DNA from: Candidatus Gastranaerophilales bacterium
GTDB lineage: Bacteria > Cyanobacteriota > Vampirovibrionia > Gastranaerophilales > Gastranaerophilaceae
Direction of reading: 5' to 3'
NCBI GenBank assembly: GCA_947584965.1
Contig: CANPWQ010000004.1
Location: 1-64,000 of the forward strand
DNA: 64,000 bases
Position numbers and translations under genes: made by a program. This document shows positions 19,206 to 28,260 of this stretch, piece after piece. How positions within the stretch are numbered: position 1 is the stretch's first letter; each line of letters opens with the position of its first letter. The notes under the pieces are model-generated. The model was given only the letters and a program-made list of their open reading frames with translations. It did not search any database and had not been told where the DNA came from.

Positions 19206-21389
19206 ATGAATTTTACAACAATTAAATTAGGATTTTTAAACTGGCTTGAAGAAAAAAATGAATCTTCGGGAAAAGAATTTCAAACAAATAATCCTGATAT
19301 GAGCATTTTTATGTACAGCAATGATTTCAAAGATTATCTGGTTAAAGAAATTGGCGCTGATACATCAATTTTCACTAAAAGTATAAATGAAATAATGTCA
19401 ATGGATATTGTTAACGGCAAATTAGTTGAAAAAAATGAAGAAGCCGGTGACAGTTTCACTAAAAGTAATAATGAAGAATACAGCGGTGACTCGCTTATAG
19501 CCGATTCACTTAATGCAATATTTGAAAATGAAGATCTGGCAATGTATCTGAACACAAATACCGATGGAGAACTTGGGGAAGATGAAATAAACAACTTTTT
19601 AACAGGCATAGCAAATCCGGAAGACGGACAAATCAGTTTTGACTCGATTGCAGGCGCTGTTCAAGCTATGAACAACGGAACTTTTACAAATAATGGAAGT
19701 GAATTAAGCGAAATAGACTTGCTTTTAAGGGGAGTTTATTCAAATGAAAAGGCAATAAGTACTCTGGATTTAGATGGTAACGGCGAATTAAGCTCGGATG
19801 AAAAAACAAAATTTGAAGAATACATTAAGGGATTTGACTCTAATCCTGAAGATTTATCAAAAGAAGATATTCAAACTGCATTCGAACAAATCTTAAAAAA
19901 TGAATTTTCTTATGAAAATACTATGGAAGAACAAACACCAGAAGAATTACCAAATCAGGAAGAACTAACAGCTCCTGAATCATCAACAGCTCCGCAAAGT
20001 GGAAGTTTTGCCCCAATTAGCGGCGGAGGAGCTTCCATTTCAGGCGGCGGATATACAGCCTCATCAAGCGGAAACAATTTACCATTAGATGCAACAGAAG
20101 GACTTGAAAGTAAATCATTAGAGGAACTTGAACAAGTAAGAAATACACGTGAAAGTGATGTTTCTAAAGCAAGAGATAACATAAATGCGGTATATTCGGG
20201 AGAAAATGAAGCTGTTAAAACAGCTCAAGAAGGTTATGAAACAGCAAAAGCTAATTACGATGACGCAGTAGAACAGGATGAAAAAATATCTGATGAATTA
20301 AAAGAAAAAAGAAGTACCAATCTTACGAATATAGAAACTACACAGGGTGAAATTGATAATATTAACATTCAAATTAATGATAAAGAAGGCGAAATATCAG
20401 ACGCTGAAAATACATTAAAAGCTGATGAATCAAATCTTTCCGCATTAAAATCTGCACTTGAAGCACTACCAGAAAGCTCTGAAGATCCTGAGATTCAAGC
20501 ACAAATTGAGGAACAAAGAATCGCTCTTGAAAGCCAAATTGATGAACTCGAAAACACAAAAATTCCTGCTGACAACGATAAGATAGATCAGCTTAACGAC
20601 AACTTAAATGAATTAAAAGGACAACTTGCAAATAAACAGGAAGAATTGGATGGATTTGAACAAGAACGCAGCGATATAGAACAAGAAATATCAGAAAATT
20701 GCTCACAAGAAACAAAGGATGCTCTTCAAGCCTTTAATGAAGCAAAAGAAAATGTTGAATCCGTTAAAGAAACGGAATTGGCAGCTGCAAAAGAAACACT
20801 AACACAAGCACAAGCCGCACTTGATGAAGTAAATACGGTAATAAACGACAAAAAAGCGGAAGAAACAAAGAAAGAACATAAAGTTAATGATTCGAAATAT
20901 GACGGACAGGAATTGCTTGATACAATAAATAATTTAGGCGGAAATGCTAAATTATTTTATTCAAGATTGTGTGAGCAACTTGGCATGGATGAAAAAGAAG
21001 TTGCTGATTACCTTACGGAACTTAGTACTTCCGAGCAGTGGGCAGACGGGTGCGTAAGTCCGATTATGTTATTTGCTCAAATATGTAATGAATCAGGATG
21101 TTATGCAGATATATATGGCGACGACGGTGCTGCATTAGGGCTAGGACAGTTCCATGAGTGCGCCGTTGATGAAGTTAATAATCAGTTTGGCACACATTAT
21201 ACTTATGCAGACAGATCCAATCCAATAAAAGCTCTTGAAATGATGAGTTTATTATTAAAATATCATTATAAATCATCAGGCAATTCTGAAGTTGGTATGT
21301 ATACCAAATATGCTTCGGGAAATCTTAGAAATTTAAATATAGGTGAAAGATATATAGAAAACTTAAAAGCTAAAATAGGTTTAACCTAA
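19206..21389 (+). CDS. EF-hand, coiled-coil, lytic-transglycosylase-like protein
   Basis: 727 residues. It has two EF-hand-type loops (residues 116-127, NTNTDGELGEDE; 188-199, DLDGNGELSSDE), a Pro/Ser/Gly-rich linker (about 235-300), a long coiled coil (about 305-560) and a C-terminal SLT-like domain from about 575: ICNESGCYADIYG with candidate catalytic E629, followed by ALGLGQFHE. There is no signal peptide, odd for a peptidoglycan enzyme. The ATG at 19206 is supported by GAAGG; an upstream ATG at 19179 lacks a site. The coil is shared with the preceding gene, so the two are paralogues; only this one has the enzyme domain. Confidence 0.87.
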   Translation: MNFTTIKLGFLNWLEEKNESSGKEFQTNNPDMSIFMYSNDFKDYLVKEIGADTSIFTKSINEIMSMDIVNGKLVEKNEEAGDSFTKSNNEEYSGDSLIADSLNAIFENEDLAMYLNTNTDGELGEDEINNFLTGIANPEDGQISFDSIAGAVQAMNNGTFTNNGSELSEIDLLLRGVYSNEKAISTLDLDGNGELSSDEKTKFEEYIKGFDSNPEDLSKEDIQTAFEQILKNEFSYENTMEEQTPEELPNQEELTAPESSTAPQSGSFAPISGGGASISGGGYTASSSGNNLPLDATEGLESKSLEELEQVRNTRESDVSKARDNINAVYSGENEAVKTAQEGYETAKANYDDAVEQDEKISDELKEKRSTNLTNIETTQGEIDNINIQINDKEGEISDAENTLKADESNLSALKSALEALPESSEDPEIQAQIEEQRIALESQIDELENTKIPADNDKIDQLNDNLNELKGQLANKQEELDGFEQERSDIEQEISENCSQETKDALQAFNEAKENVESVKETELAAAKETLTQAQAALDEVNTVINDKKAEETKKEHKVNDSKYDGQELLDTINNLGGNAKLFYSRLCEQLGMDEKEVADYLTELSTSEQWADGCVSPIMLFAQICNESGCYADIYGDDGAALGLGQFHECAVDEVNNQFGTHYTYADRSNPIKALEMMSLLLKYHYKSSGNSEVGMYTKYASGNLRNLNIGERYIENLKAKIGLT

Positions 21390-21434
21390 ATTATAAAATA
21401 ATTATACCTTACTTACCGAAGTATTTTTTTTCAG

Positions 21435-21458
21435 ACCTCATTAAAATTTTAATGAGGT
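21435..21458. repeat. 24-base perfect palindrome before the next gene
   Basis: ACCTCATTAAAA joined directly to its reverse complement TTTTAATGAGGT. It ends 9 bases before the ATG at 21468 and its right arm contains a GAGG, so it could be an operator, a terminator of the transglycosylase gene, or a structure hiding a ribosome-binding site. An eight-T run precedes it, so on the minus strand it would look like a terminator. Confidence 0.5.
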
Positions 21459-21467
21459 TTGAGGATA

Positions 21468-22244
21468 ATGAAAAAAGCTATTGTAATAATATTTATAATA
21501 TTGGGTTTGTGTGCAGATTCTAAAGTAATTACGGGCGAAGTCAGCAGAGATACCAAGAAAAATGCCAATCAAATATATGATTCAACTACAAATACACCTA
21601 TCGAGGGTGTAATAATTAAAATTCCCGCAAAAAACTATTCTACCGTAACTAAGCACGACGGAACATTTAAACTGCAAACAAAAATAACATCGCCAACCAT
21701 AATGTCGGTCGAAAAATCGGGATATAAGCCCTATTCCATGACGTTATCGGATAACACTTTAAATCACCCTATACAAGTAGGTATTGAAAAAACGACACCG
21801 CACGACATTATAGCTGAAACTGGTATGATTCATATAGGCGACAACTCATTTTCAAGTCGAAGCGCTAACGCAAATGATTTCAGTTTAACCTCTTCAGGCC
21901 CGTTTTACTCCAAAGATGTAAAAATTAACTCTTTAAAAAACGATGAAGAACTTTATCTTGTTATAGGCTCTATTATAGGTATTGACTCGATTTTTGCGCA
22001 AAAAATAGGGCAATCTGGAGTATTAACTGCTTACTCCAGTCCGCCTGAAATATTTTTTAACGGAAATAAAATATCCGAAATTAAAATAAACGGCGATAAT
22101 CAAAAGATTAAAATTCCTAAAAATTTAGTTAAACAAAATTTTATGAATAACATAACAATAAAAACGGGGAGAAATTTGTATAAAACTGCCTCAATAGATT
22201 TTGACGACATAGAGTTTACCAATATTTTATTTGAAATAAAGTAA
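21468..22244 (+). CDS. Exported protein with carboxypeptidase-regulatory-like domain
   Basis: 258 residues with an N-terminal signal peptide (KKAIVIIFIILGLCADSKV; the Cys could suit a lipoprotein box only loosely). Residues about 35-95 look like a carboxypeptidase regulatory-like beta-sandwich (STTNTPIEGVIIKIP, HDGTFKLQT, KSGYKPYSMTL). The rest is beta-rich without a recognised domain. The ATG at 21468 fits the signal peptide better than the TTG three codons before. Likely a periplasmic or surface protein; function unknown. It precedes the rhamnose genes but is separated from them by a promoter-like site. Confidence 0.72.
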   Translation: MKKAIVIIFIILGLCADSKVITGEVSRDTKKNANQIYDSTTNTPIEGVIIKIPAKNYSTVTKHDGTFKLQTKITSPTIMSVEKSGYKPYSMTLSDNTLNHPIQVGIEKTTPHDIIAETGMIHIGDNSFSSRSANANDFSLTSSGPFYSKDVKINSLKNDEELYLVIGSIIGIDSIFAQKIGQSGVLTAYSSPPEIFFNGNKISEIKINGDNQKIKIPKNLVKQNFMNNITIKTGRNLYKTASIDFDDIEFTNILFEIK

Positions 22245-22266
22245 TATAGCTCCCAATGTTTTTTTT

Positions 22267-22275
22267 TGCTATAAT
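22267..22275 (+). promoter_or_regulatory. Extended -10 promoter for rfbCBDA
   Basis: TGCTATAAT, a perfect extended -10, five bases before the AAGGAG ribosome-binding site of rfbC. No recognisable -35 at 17 bases. The leader would be unusually short. It suggests independent transcription of the rhamnose operon. Confidence 0.55.
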
Positions 22276-22296
22276 GGCAAAAGGAGACGTAAATTA

Positions 22297-22842
22297 ATGC
22301 CGTTTGAATTTAAAAGATTATCAGTACCCGACGTAATACTTATAATTCCTAAAGTATTTGAGGATGAACGCGGATTTTTTCTTGAGGGATATAAAAAATC
22401 AGAGTTTTATAAAAACGGCATAACGGTTGAGTTTAATCAAGACAACCATTCAAAATCAACTAAAAATGTTTTAAGGGGACTTCACTATCAAGCGGAACCC
22501 AAAGCGCAGGCTAAATTAGTGCGCTGTATTGCGGGTGAAATTTTTGACGTTGCCGTTGATATCAGAAAAAACTCACCTACATTTGGAAAGTGGGTAGGAG
22601 AAAAGCTGTCAGCAGAAAATAAACACATGCTCTTTATTCCCGAGGGTTTTGCTCACGGCTTTAGAGTATTAAGCGATAAAGCGGAATTATTTTATAAAGC
22701 GTCAAATGAATATTCAAAAGAGCATGACAGAGGCATTTTGTGGAATGACCCTGATATAAACGTTAATTGGGGAAATGATTTTGAGCCTGTTTTAAGCGAA
22801 AAAGACAAATATCAGCCAAGGTTAAAAGATATAAAGGATTAA
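22297..22842 (+). CDS. rfbC: dTDP-4-dehydrorhamnose 3,5-epimerase
   Basis: 181 residues, standard RmlC length, cupin fold. The conserved DERGFFLEGYK, FNQDNHSKSTKNVLRGLHYQ (with the catalytic-region histidine) and PEGFAHGFRVLS are present. It catalyses the third step from dTDP-glucose to dTDP-L-rhamnose in the cytosol. AAAGGAG precedes the ATG. It is first in a compact rfbCBDA operon that holds the complete pathway. Confidence 0.97.
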   Translation: MPFEFKRLSVPDVILIIPKVFEDERGFFLEGYKKSEFYKNGITVEFNQDNHSKSTKNVLRGLHYQAEPKAQAKLVRCIAGEIFDVAVDIRKNSPTFGKWVGEKLSAENKHMLFIPEGFAHGFRVLSDKAELFYKASNEYSKEHDRGILWNDPDINVNWGNDFEPVLSEKDKYQPRLKDIKD

Positions 22843-22845
22843 TTT

Positions 22846-23829
22846 ATGAAAATTATAGTTACGGGCGGAGCAGGATTTATAGGAAGCTGTTTTATAAGGC
22901 ATATCCTTAATAAATATAAAGATTATAAAGTAATAAACCTTGATGCCTTAACGTACGCAGGAAATATAGAAAATCTTGACGATATAAAAGACAATAAAAA
23001 TTATACATTTGTACACGGAAATATTTGTGATAAAAAACTTGTAAGAGATTTAACCGCGGATGCCGATTGTATAGTAAATTTTGCGGCGGAAAGCCACGTT
23101 GACCGTTCGATAACAGGTCCCGAAATATTTATAGAAACAAATGTTAAAGGTACTTTAAATTTATTGCAAAGTGCAAAAGAATTCGGGATACAAAGATATT
23201 TGCAGGTTTCAACAGATGAAGTTTACGGTTCTCTCGGGAAAACGGGATATTTTTATGAAACAACGCCTTTATCTCCAAACAGTCCTTATTCCGCTTCAAA
23301 AGCAAGCGCAGATATGCTTGTAAGAGCTTACTGTGAAACTTATAAACTTCCAACGCTTATCACAAGATGTTCCAACAATTATGGACCTTATCAATACCCC
23401 GAAAAACTTATACCGTTCTTTATTTCAAAATTACTAAAAGGTGAAAAAGTACCCGTATACGGTGACGGATTAAATGTCCGTGATTGGCTGTATGTATATG
23501 ATCATTGCAGCGCAATAGATACAGTGCTTCATAACGGAAAAATCGGTGAAGTTTATAATATCGGCGGTCATAATGAAAAAACTAATCTGGAAATAACAAA
23601 ACTGATATTAAACGCAATGGGTAAAGATGAAAGCTCCATTGAATACGTAAAAGACAGACTTGGACATGACAGACGCTACGCTATAAGCAATGATAAAATA
23701 CAAAATGAATTAGGCTGGAGTCCGTCAGTCACATTTGAAGAGGGTATAAAACTCACAATAAACTGGTATTTAAACAATCAAGAGTGGATGAAAAATATTG
23801 AAGAAAAAATATCGGGAGCCTTATTATGA
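22846..23829 (+). CDS. rfbB: dTDP-glucose 4,6-dehydratase
   Basis: 327-residue extended SDR enzyme, second step of dTDP-rhamnose synthesis. NAD-binding TGGAGFIGSCFIRH at residues 6-19; catalytic STDEVYGS and YSASKA (Y-x3-K), and the RCSNNYGPYQYPEKLIP substrate segment. Three bases after rfbC; its end overlaps rfbD by four bases (ATGA). Confidence 0.97.
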   Translation: MKIIVTGGAGFIGSCFIRHILNKYKDYKVINLDALTYAGNIENLDDIKDNKNYTFVHGNICDKKLVRDLTADADCIVNFAAESHVDRSITGPEIFIETNVKGTLNLLQSAKEFGIQRYLQVSTDEVYGSLGKTGYFYETTPLSPNSPYSASKASADMLVRAYCETYKLPTLITRCSNNYGPYQYPEKLIPFFISKLLKGEKVPVYGDGLNVRDWLYVYDHCSAIDTVLHNGKIGEVYNIGGHNEKTNLEITKLILNAMGKDESSIEYVKDRLGHDRRYAISNDKIQNELGWSPSVTFEEGIKLTINWYLNNQEWMKNIEEKISGALL

Positions 23830-24647
23830 AAATACTGGTAACAGGTGCAAATGGAATGCTCGGACAGGATTTATGTCCTATTCTTGAAGATGAGGGTTAT
23901 GAAGTAATTGAAACCGACATTGATAATCTGGATATTACAAATTCCGATAATGTAAAAAATGTTCTTTCAAGCACGAAACCTGATTATGTAATCCACCTTG
24001 CGGCATATACAAATGTGGATAAAGCGGAAGATGATGAACAAACTGCATATAAAATCAATGTAACAGGTACTAAGAATTTAGCACAGACCTGCAAAGAACT
24101 TGATATTACAATGCTTTACATATCGACAGACTATGTATTTGACGGAACTAAAAAAGAAAAATATCAGACCTCTGATATTCCAAACCCTCAAAATATATAC
24201 GGAAAAACTAAGCTTTTAGGCGAAAAAGAGGTGCAAAAAAACGAAAAGTATTATATTACAAGAACAAGCTGGTTATACGGAATCCATGGAAAAAATTTTG
24301 TTGAAACAATGATTAGCCTAAAAGATAAAGAAGAAGTAAAAGTGGTTGATGACCAGATAGGCTGCCCGACATGGACAATTGAGCTTGCAAACGGCATTGT
24401 AAAAATAATAGAAAATCAAATGCCATACGGAATATACCATATATGCGGAAGCGGGCAAACAAGCTGGTACGGATTTGCAAAAAAAATATATGAAATAGGG
24501 GGCTGGAGTGTTAACTTAAAACCATGCAAAACCGAGGAATTTCCAAGACCCGCAAAAAGACCCGCTTATAGTGTTATGGAAAATAATAAAATATGCAGGA
24601 ACTGGGAAACCGCGCTTAAAGAATATATGGAATTGAGGTGTGAATGA
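23826..24647 (+). CDS. rfbD: dTDP-4-dehydrorhamnose reductase
   Basis: 273-residue SDR enzyme, last step to dTDP-L-rhamnose. [11 protein letters not shown] is the nucleotide-binding motif near residue 6; STDYVFDG and YGKTKLLGE (Y-x3-K) are the catalytic region, and RTSWLYG follows. Overlaps rfbB and rfbA by four bases each, so translation is coupled across the operon. Confidence 0.96.
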   Translation: MKILVTGANGMLGQDLCPILEDEGYEVIETDIDNLDITNSDNVKNVLSSTKPDYVIHLAAYTNVDKAEDDEQTAYKINVTGTKNLAQTCKELDITMLYISTDYVFDGTKKEKYQTSDIPNPQNIYGKTKLLGEKEVQKNEKYYITRTSWLYGIHGKNFVETMISLKDKEEVKVVDDQIGCPTWTIELANGIVKIIENQMPYGIYHICGSGQTSWYGFAKKIYEIGGWSVNLKPCKTEEFPRPAKRPAYSVMENNKICRNWETALKEYMELRCE

Positions 24648-25513
24648 AAGGAATAGTGCTTGCAGGCGGAGCAGGAACAAGATTATATCCCTCAACAATA
24701 GCCGTATCAAAACAATTAATGCCGATATACGATAAACCGATGATATATTACCCTATATCGGTTTTAATGCTTGCAGGAATAAAAGATATATTAATAATAT
24801 CCACACCGCAGGATTTACCTAATTTTGAGAAATTATTGGGTTCGGGAAGCAGATTCGGAGTTAAATTTTCATACATAGAACAGCCCAAACCCGAGGGTTT
24901 GGCACAGGCGTTTATTTTAGGCGAGGACTTTATCGGTAATGATAATGCCGCATTAATACTCGGCGACAATATTTTTTACGGGCCGAGATTTTCAAAAATG
25001 TTGAAAGATACCGTAAGACGCACCGAAGAAAACGGCGGGGCGACTTTATTTGCATATCAGGTTAAAGACCCTCAAAGATTTGGTGTTGTTGAATTTGACA
25101 AAGATAATAAAGTCATTTCCATTGAAGAAAAACCAAAAGTTCCCAAATCTCAATACGCAGTAACGGGATTATATTTTTATGACAATAACGTCATAGAATA
25201 TGCAAAAGCCCAAAAACCGTCTGCACGCGGTGAACTTGAAATAACCGATTTAAACAATACGTATTTAAAACATAATCAAGTAAATGTTGAACTGTTATGC
25301 AGAGGCTTTGCGTGGCTTGATACAGGCACACACACTTCGCTTTTGCAGGCGTCACAATTTATAAAAACAATAGAAGACAATCAGGGAATTAAAATTGCCT
25401 GCTTAGAAGAAGTTGCTTACAGAATGAAATTTATACATAAGGAAGATTTAGAAAAAATCGCATTAAAATACCCTAATAATCCGTATTATCAATACGTTGG
25501 ACAATTAAAGTAG
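24644..25513 (+). CDS. rfbA: Glucose-1-phosphate thymidylyltransferase
   Basis: 289 residues, standard RmlA. Makes dTDP-glucose from dTTP and glucose-1-phosphate. [20 protein letters not shown] is the nucleotide-binding signature, [11 protein letters not shown] the metal/sugar site. It is last in rfbCBDA although it performs the first reaction. Rhamnose could feed an O-antigen-like or other surface glycan; no glycosyltransferase is adjacent. Confidence 0.98.
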   Translation: MKGIVLAGGAGTRLYPSTIAVSKQLMPIYDKPMIYYPISVLMLAGIKDILIISTPQDLPNFEKLLGSGSRFGVKFSYIEQPKPEGLAQAFILGEDFIGNDNAALILGDNIFYGPRFSKMLKDTVRRTEENGGATLFAYQVKDPQRFGVVEFDKDNKVISIEEKPKVPKSQYAVTGLYFYDNNVIEYAKAQKPSARGELEITDLNNTYLKHNQVNVELLCRGFAWLDTGTHTSLLQASQFIKTIEDNQGIKIACLEEVAYRMKFIHKEDLEKIALKYPNNPYYQYVGQLK

Positions 25514-25515
25514 AA

Positions 25516-25539
25516 AACTGCCGAATTACTCCGACAGTT
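25516..25539 (-). terminator. Hairpin between rfbA and the small convergent gene
   Basis: AACTGTCGG / TTCGGCAGTT type stem on the minus strand, followed by TTTTC. The single non-Watson-Crick position is G-U in the minus-strand RNA but a C-A mismatch on the plus strand, so it looks selected mainly as the terminator of the small minus-strand gene at 25568. Confidence 0.6.
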
Positions 25540-25567
25540 CCTTTCTAACCTTAATTAACGAAAACAA

Positions 25568-25840
25568 CTAATCTACAAAATCGCTCTTGATATCAGGCTG
25601 CTCGTTAAAATTAAAAATGAAATGAGAATATCTTTCCATACGGAGTTTAAACCAGCCGAGCATTGTATCCGAGCCATATATCTTTATAGTACGCATACGG
25701 TCAAAGTTCTTATTTGAACGGTTATAAGACTCATCAATATATGTCTGACATTTGCAATTCAATTCATCGACTAAATCATAAAGAGTCTTTAACCATGCAG
25801 CTTGAACTTGTAATTCATTTACTTTGTACTCTAAAATCAT
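25568..25840 (-). CDS. Small hypothetical protein
   Basis: 90 residues, not recognised. It is soluble-looking, mixed-charge, with two cysteines close together (NCKCQTY near residues 28-34), aromatic-rich in the C-terminal half (WFKLRMERYSHFIFNF). No signal peptide or membrane helix. It stands alone on the minus strand between rfbA and folD with its own terminator and a 119-base upstream spacer, supporting a real gene. No function can be assigned. Confidence 0.65.
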   Translation of the reverse strand: MILEYKVNELQVQAAWLKTLYDLVDELNCKCQTYIDESYNRSNKNFDRMRTIKIYGSDTMLGWFKLRMERYSHFIFNFNEQPDIKSDFVD

Positions 25841-25959
25841 AACTTTCCTGACTTTCGCAAAGATAAAAATCTCGCATAACTACTATAATAAATATGCCTG
25901 ATTTTGCGTTTTTTTAAACACATTCAAGCTATTTTAATAAAGAAATGTTAACTTGTTAA

Positions 25960-26802
25960 TTAATTTTGATTTTGAATTTGATAAAGTTCAAAAGTATTTT
26001 CCATAAGCATAGCAATGGTCATCGGACCAACACCTCCGGGGACGGGAGTTATATATGATGCTTTAGGATATACATTAGCAAAATCAACATCGCCCGTTAA
26101 TTTTCCGTTAACACGGTTAATACCTACATCAACAATAACAGCGCCATCGTGAACAAAATCCGCAGTAACAAGATTAGCACATCCCGCAGCAGAAACTATA
26201 ATATCAGCCTTTAATGCAATATCTTTTAAATTTTGAGTTTTACTATGAGCAACGGTCACCGTTGCATTTCGAGCTTGAAGCATAACGGAAAGCGGTTTTC
26301 CTACTATATTTGATCTGCCGATTACAAGTACATTTCTGCCCTCTAATTCTATATTATAATTATCCAAAAGTCTTATAATTCCTTTCGGCGTACACGGAAG
26401 CACATAAGGCTGATAACCGCAAAGCATTTTTCCTGCATTTCTTGAACTGAAGCAATCAACATCTTTTTCGGGCGCAATTGCTTCAATTACATTAAATTTA
26501 TTAATATGATCAGGCAGAGGAAGCTGTACCAATACAGCATTGACCTCTTTCATTTCATTTAAAATATAAATATTTTCAAGCAGATTTTCTTCTGAAACAT
26601 CTTTAGGCATAGGCAGAACTATTGACTCAAACCCGATTTCTTCAGCTCGTTTTTGTTTATTTTTTACATAAATTAAAGAAGCGGGATTATCACCTGCAAT
26701 TATTACGGCAAGTTTCGGTTTTAGCTTTAAAGATGCGGTCTTTTCCTTAAGATTTTGTGTTATTTTATCCGCAAGTAATTTGCCGTCAAGAATAATTGTC
26801 AT
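25960..26802 (-). CDS. folD: Bifunctional methylenetetrahydrofolate dehydrogenase/cyclohydrolase
   Basis: 280 residues. Interconverts 5,10-methylene-, methenyl- and 10-formyl-tetrahydrofolate, supplying formyl groups for Fmt and purines. SLIYVKNKQKRAEEIG (catalytic lysine region), VQLPLPDHIN, PCTPKGIIRLL, VIGRSNIVGKPLS and TPVPGGVGPMTIAML are all conserved. The start overlaps the stop of the CooC-like ATPase gene (TAATG). Confidence 0.98.
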   Translation of the reverse strand: MTIILDGKLLADKITQNLKEKTASLKLKPKLAVIIAGDNPASLIYVKNKQKRAEEIGFESIVLPMPKDVSEENLLENIYILNEMKEVNAVLVQLPLPDHINKFNVIEAIAPEKDVDCFSSRNAGKMLCGYQPYVLPCTPKGIIRLLDNYNIELEGRNVLVIGRSNIVGKPLSVMLQARNATVTVAHSKTQNLKDIALKADIIVSAAGCANLVTADFVHDGAVIVDVGINRVNGKLTGDVDFANVYPKASYITPVPGGVGPMTIAMLMENTFELYQIQNQN

Positions 26803-27557
26803 TATACTTCCTCGCCTCTCGGGATATTCAATCGGTAATACAGCTGTTCGAGTGCATTTTGAACCATTTTTGATTCTTTTGAAATTCGGTTTAATTTTAA
26901 TTCGTCATCTTTTGGTATTGTTCCTAAAGTAGTCAAATCATATTTATTTAAAAGTTCAAGCAGAGGCTCGATTTCCTGATTATTAACCTTATTTAATATA
27001 ACTCCAAGCTGTTCGCCTGCCGCGTATTTAGCACTGTATTCCTCTATTCGTTTTGCAAGATGAATGGAGGCCTCATTAGGTCTTGCGACTACCAGTGTGA
27101 CATTAATCGGTATATCTACCAGCTGATATAGATATTTTAAATCAAATTCGCAGTCAAAAATTACAAAATCATAACGATTTATCAGTTTTACCAGTGCATC
27201 ATTTATTTGCTTTGTAATGGGGCATCTGCAATCTTTAGAGCCTATAAGCCACGAAACAATGATATCCGTATTGTCATCAAGCGGTTCTAAAATATCTTCA
27301 AGCGCCCATTCAATATATTCCTGCTTTGTCATATTGTCGGGAATGCCCGTTTTATATTCATGTTTCCCGCTTCTTATTCCGTATATCGTTTGACGAATAT
27401 CTTTGCCAAAACTGTGTCCTAATTCTCCCGTTAAATCGTTATCAAATAAAAGCACTGATTTATCGGGATGTTTTTCTCTTATTACATGCCACAAAGCCTT
27501 AACTATTGTTGTTTTTCCGCTTCCGCTTTTACCTGTAACCGCGATTGATACCGTCAT
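26802..27557 (-). CDS. CooC-like MinD-superfamily ATPase
   Basis: 251 residues. The N-terminal GKSGSGKTT is a deviant Walker A with the signature first lysine (KxGxGKTT). Other family features are VLLFDNDLTGE (switch region), FVIFDCEFDLKYLYQLVD and a NKV nucleotide-specificity motif in GVILNKVNN, followed by a CooC-like TLGTIPKDDEL. CooC inserts nickel into CO dehydrogenase, but no CODH gene is nearby, and CRCP (residue about 111) is the only cysteine pair. It is coupled to folD. A different metallo-enzyme maturation or partition-type role is equally possible. Confidence 0.72.
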   Translation of the reverse strand: MTVSIAVTGKSGSGKTTIVKALWHVIREKHPDKSVLLFDNDLTGELGHSFGKDIRQTIYGIRSGKHEYKTGIPDNMTKQEYIEWALEDILEPLDDNTDIIVSWLIGSKDCRCPITKQINDALVKLINRYDFVIFDCEFDLKYLYQLVDIPINVTLVVARPNEASIHLAKRIEEYSAKYAAGEQLGVILNKVNNQEIEPLLELLNKYDLTTLGTIPKDDELKLNRISKESKMVQNALEQLYYRLNIPRGEEV

Positions 27558-27588
27558 TAAAAATCTCCAAAATCTCTATGTTGTAATT

Positions 27589-28260
27589 TTACCTTACATT
27601 TAAAAATTTGTGAACCTGCGGGATTAAACGCACATTTTTATATTTTACGGCAAATTTATTAAATATATTTATTATATCCGGTAAATTTGCACTTATAATA
27701 CTCCCGTTCATCATTGGCTGTAATATAATTTGAAGATTATATTTTTCCGCAAGATTTACGGTTTTTTCAATCTCATCATCCGTAATATTTTCATCAAAAA
27801 CAACTTTTGCAAAAATTTCTTTTTTTTCATCTATTGCAGTTTGGATAAATTTTTCGTGCAATTTGAACAAATCACCGTTACGTGAAGCGGAATTAAGTTT
27901 AATATCCGTGGAAATTATATCAACAAGATTTATAACTTGATTTAATTCGGCATAAAGAGTCCCATTTGTTTCAAGATAAATTTTATTATTAACTAACGGT
28001 AGAAAATCCTTTAAAAACTCATATTCCAAAAGCGGTTCACCGCCCGTTAAACTTACGGAGTGTATGTTTTTGTATTTATTAACCTCAAAAGCAAGTTCAT
28101 CTATGGTATATTCTGTTAAATTTGAAGAAAAATCCGTATCACAATAACTGCAGTGAAGATTACATTTAGAAAATCTTATAAACAGCTGATTATAGCCTAT
28201 GTATGGCCCCTCGCCTTGTATGGACTCAAATATCTCACTAATTAATACTTTTTTTTGCAT
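27589..28260 (-). CDS. queE: 7-carboxy-7-deazaguanine synthase
   Basis: Radical SAM enzyme making the deazaguanine ring on the way to preQ0/queuosine. 223 residues. SIQGEGPYIGYNQLFIRF and the cluster motif CNLHCSYCDTDF (C-x3-C-x2-C) near residue 33, then SLTGGEPLL. It overlaps the upstream DnaJ-like gene by 23 bases. FolE2 and Tgt in the same window carry other steps; QueC, QueD and QueF are not seen here. Confidence 0.93.
   Translation of the reverse strand: MQKKVLISEIFESIQGEGPYIGYNQLFIRFSKCNLHCSYCDTDFSSNLTEYTIDELAFEVNKYKNIHSVSLTGGEPLLEYEFLKDFLPLVNNKIYLETNGTLYAELNQVINLVDIISTDIKLNSASRNGDLFKLHEKFIQTAIDEKKEIFAKVVFDENITDDEIEKTVNLAEKYNLQIILQPMMNGSIISANLPDIINIFNKFAVKYKNVRLIPQVHKFLNVR

Noticed and set aside
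26802-27557. Partition ATPase (ParA) of a plasmid or prophage
   Set aside because: No ParB, no origin-like repeats and no mobile genes nearby; the C-terminal part resembles CooC more than ParA.
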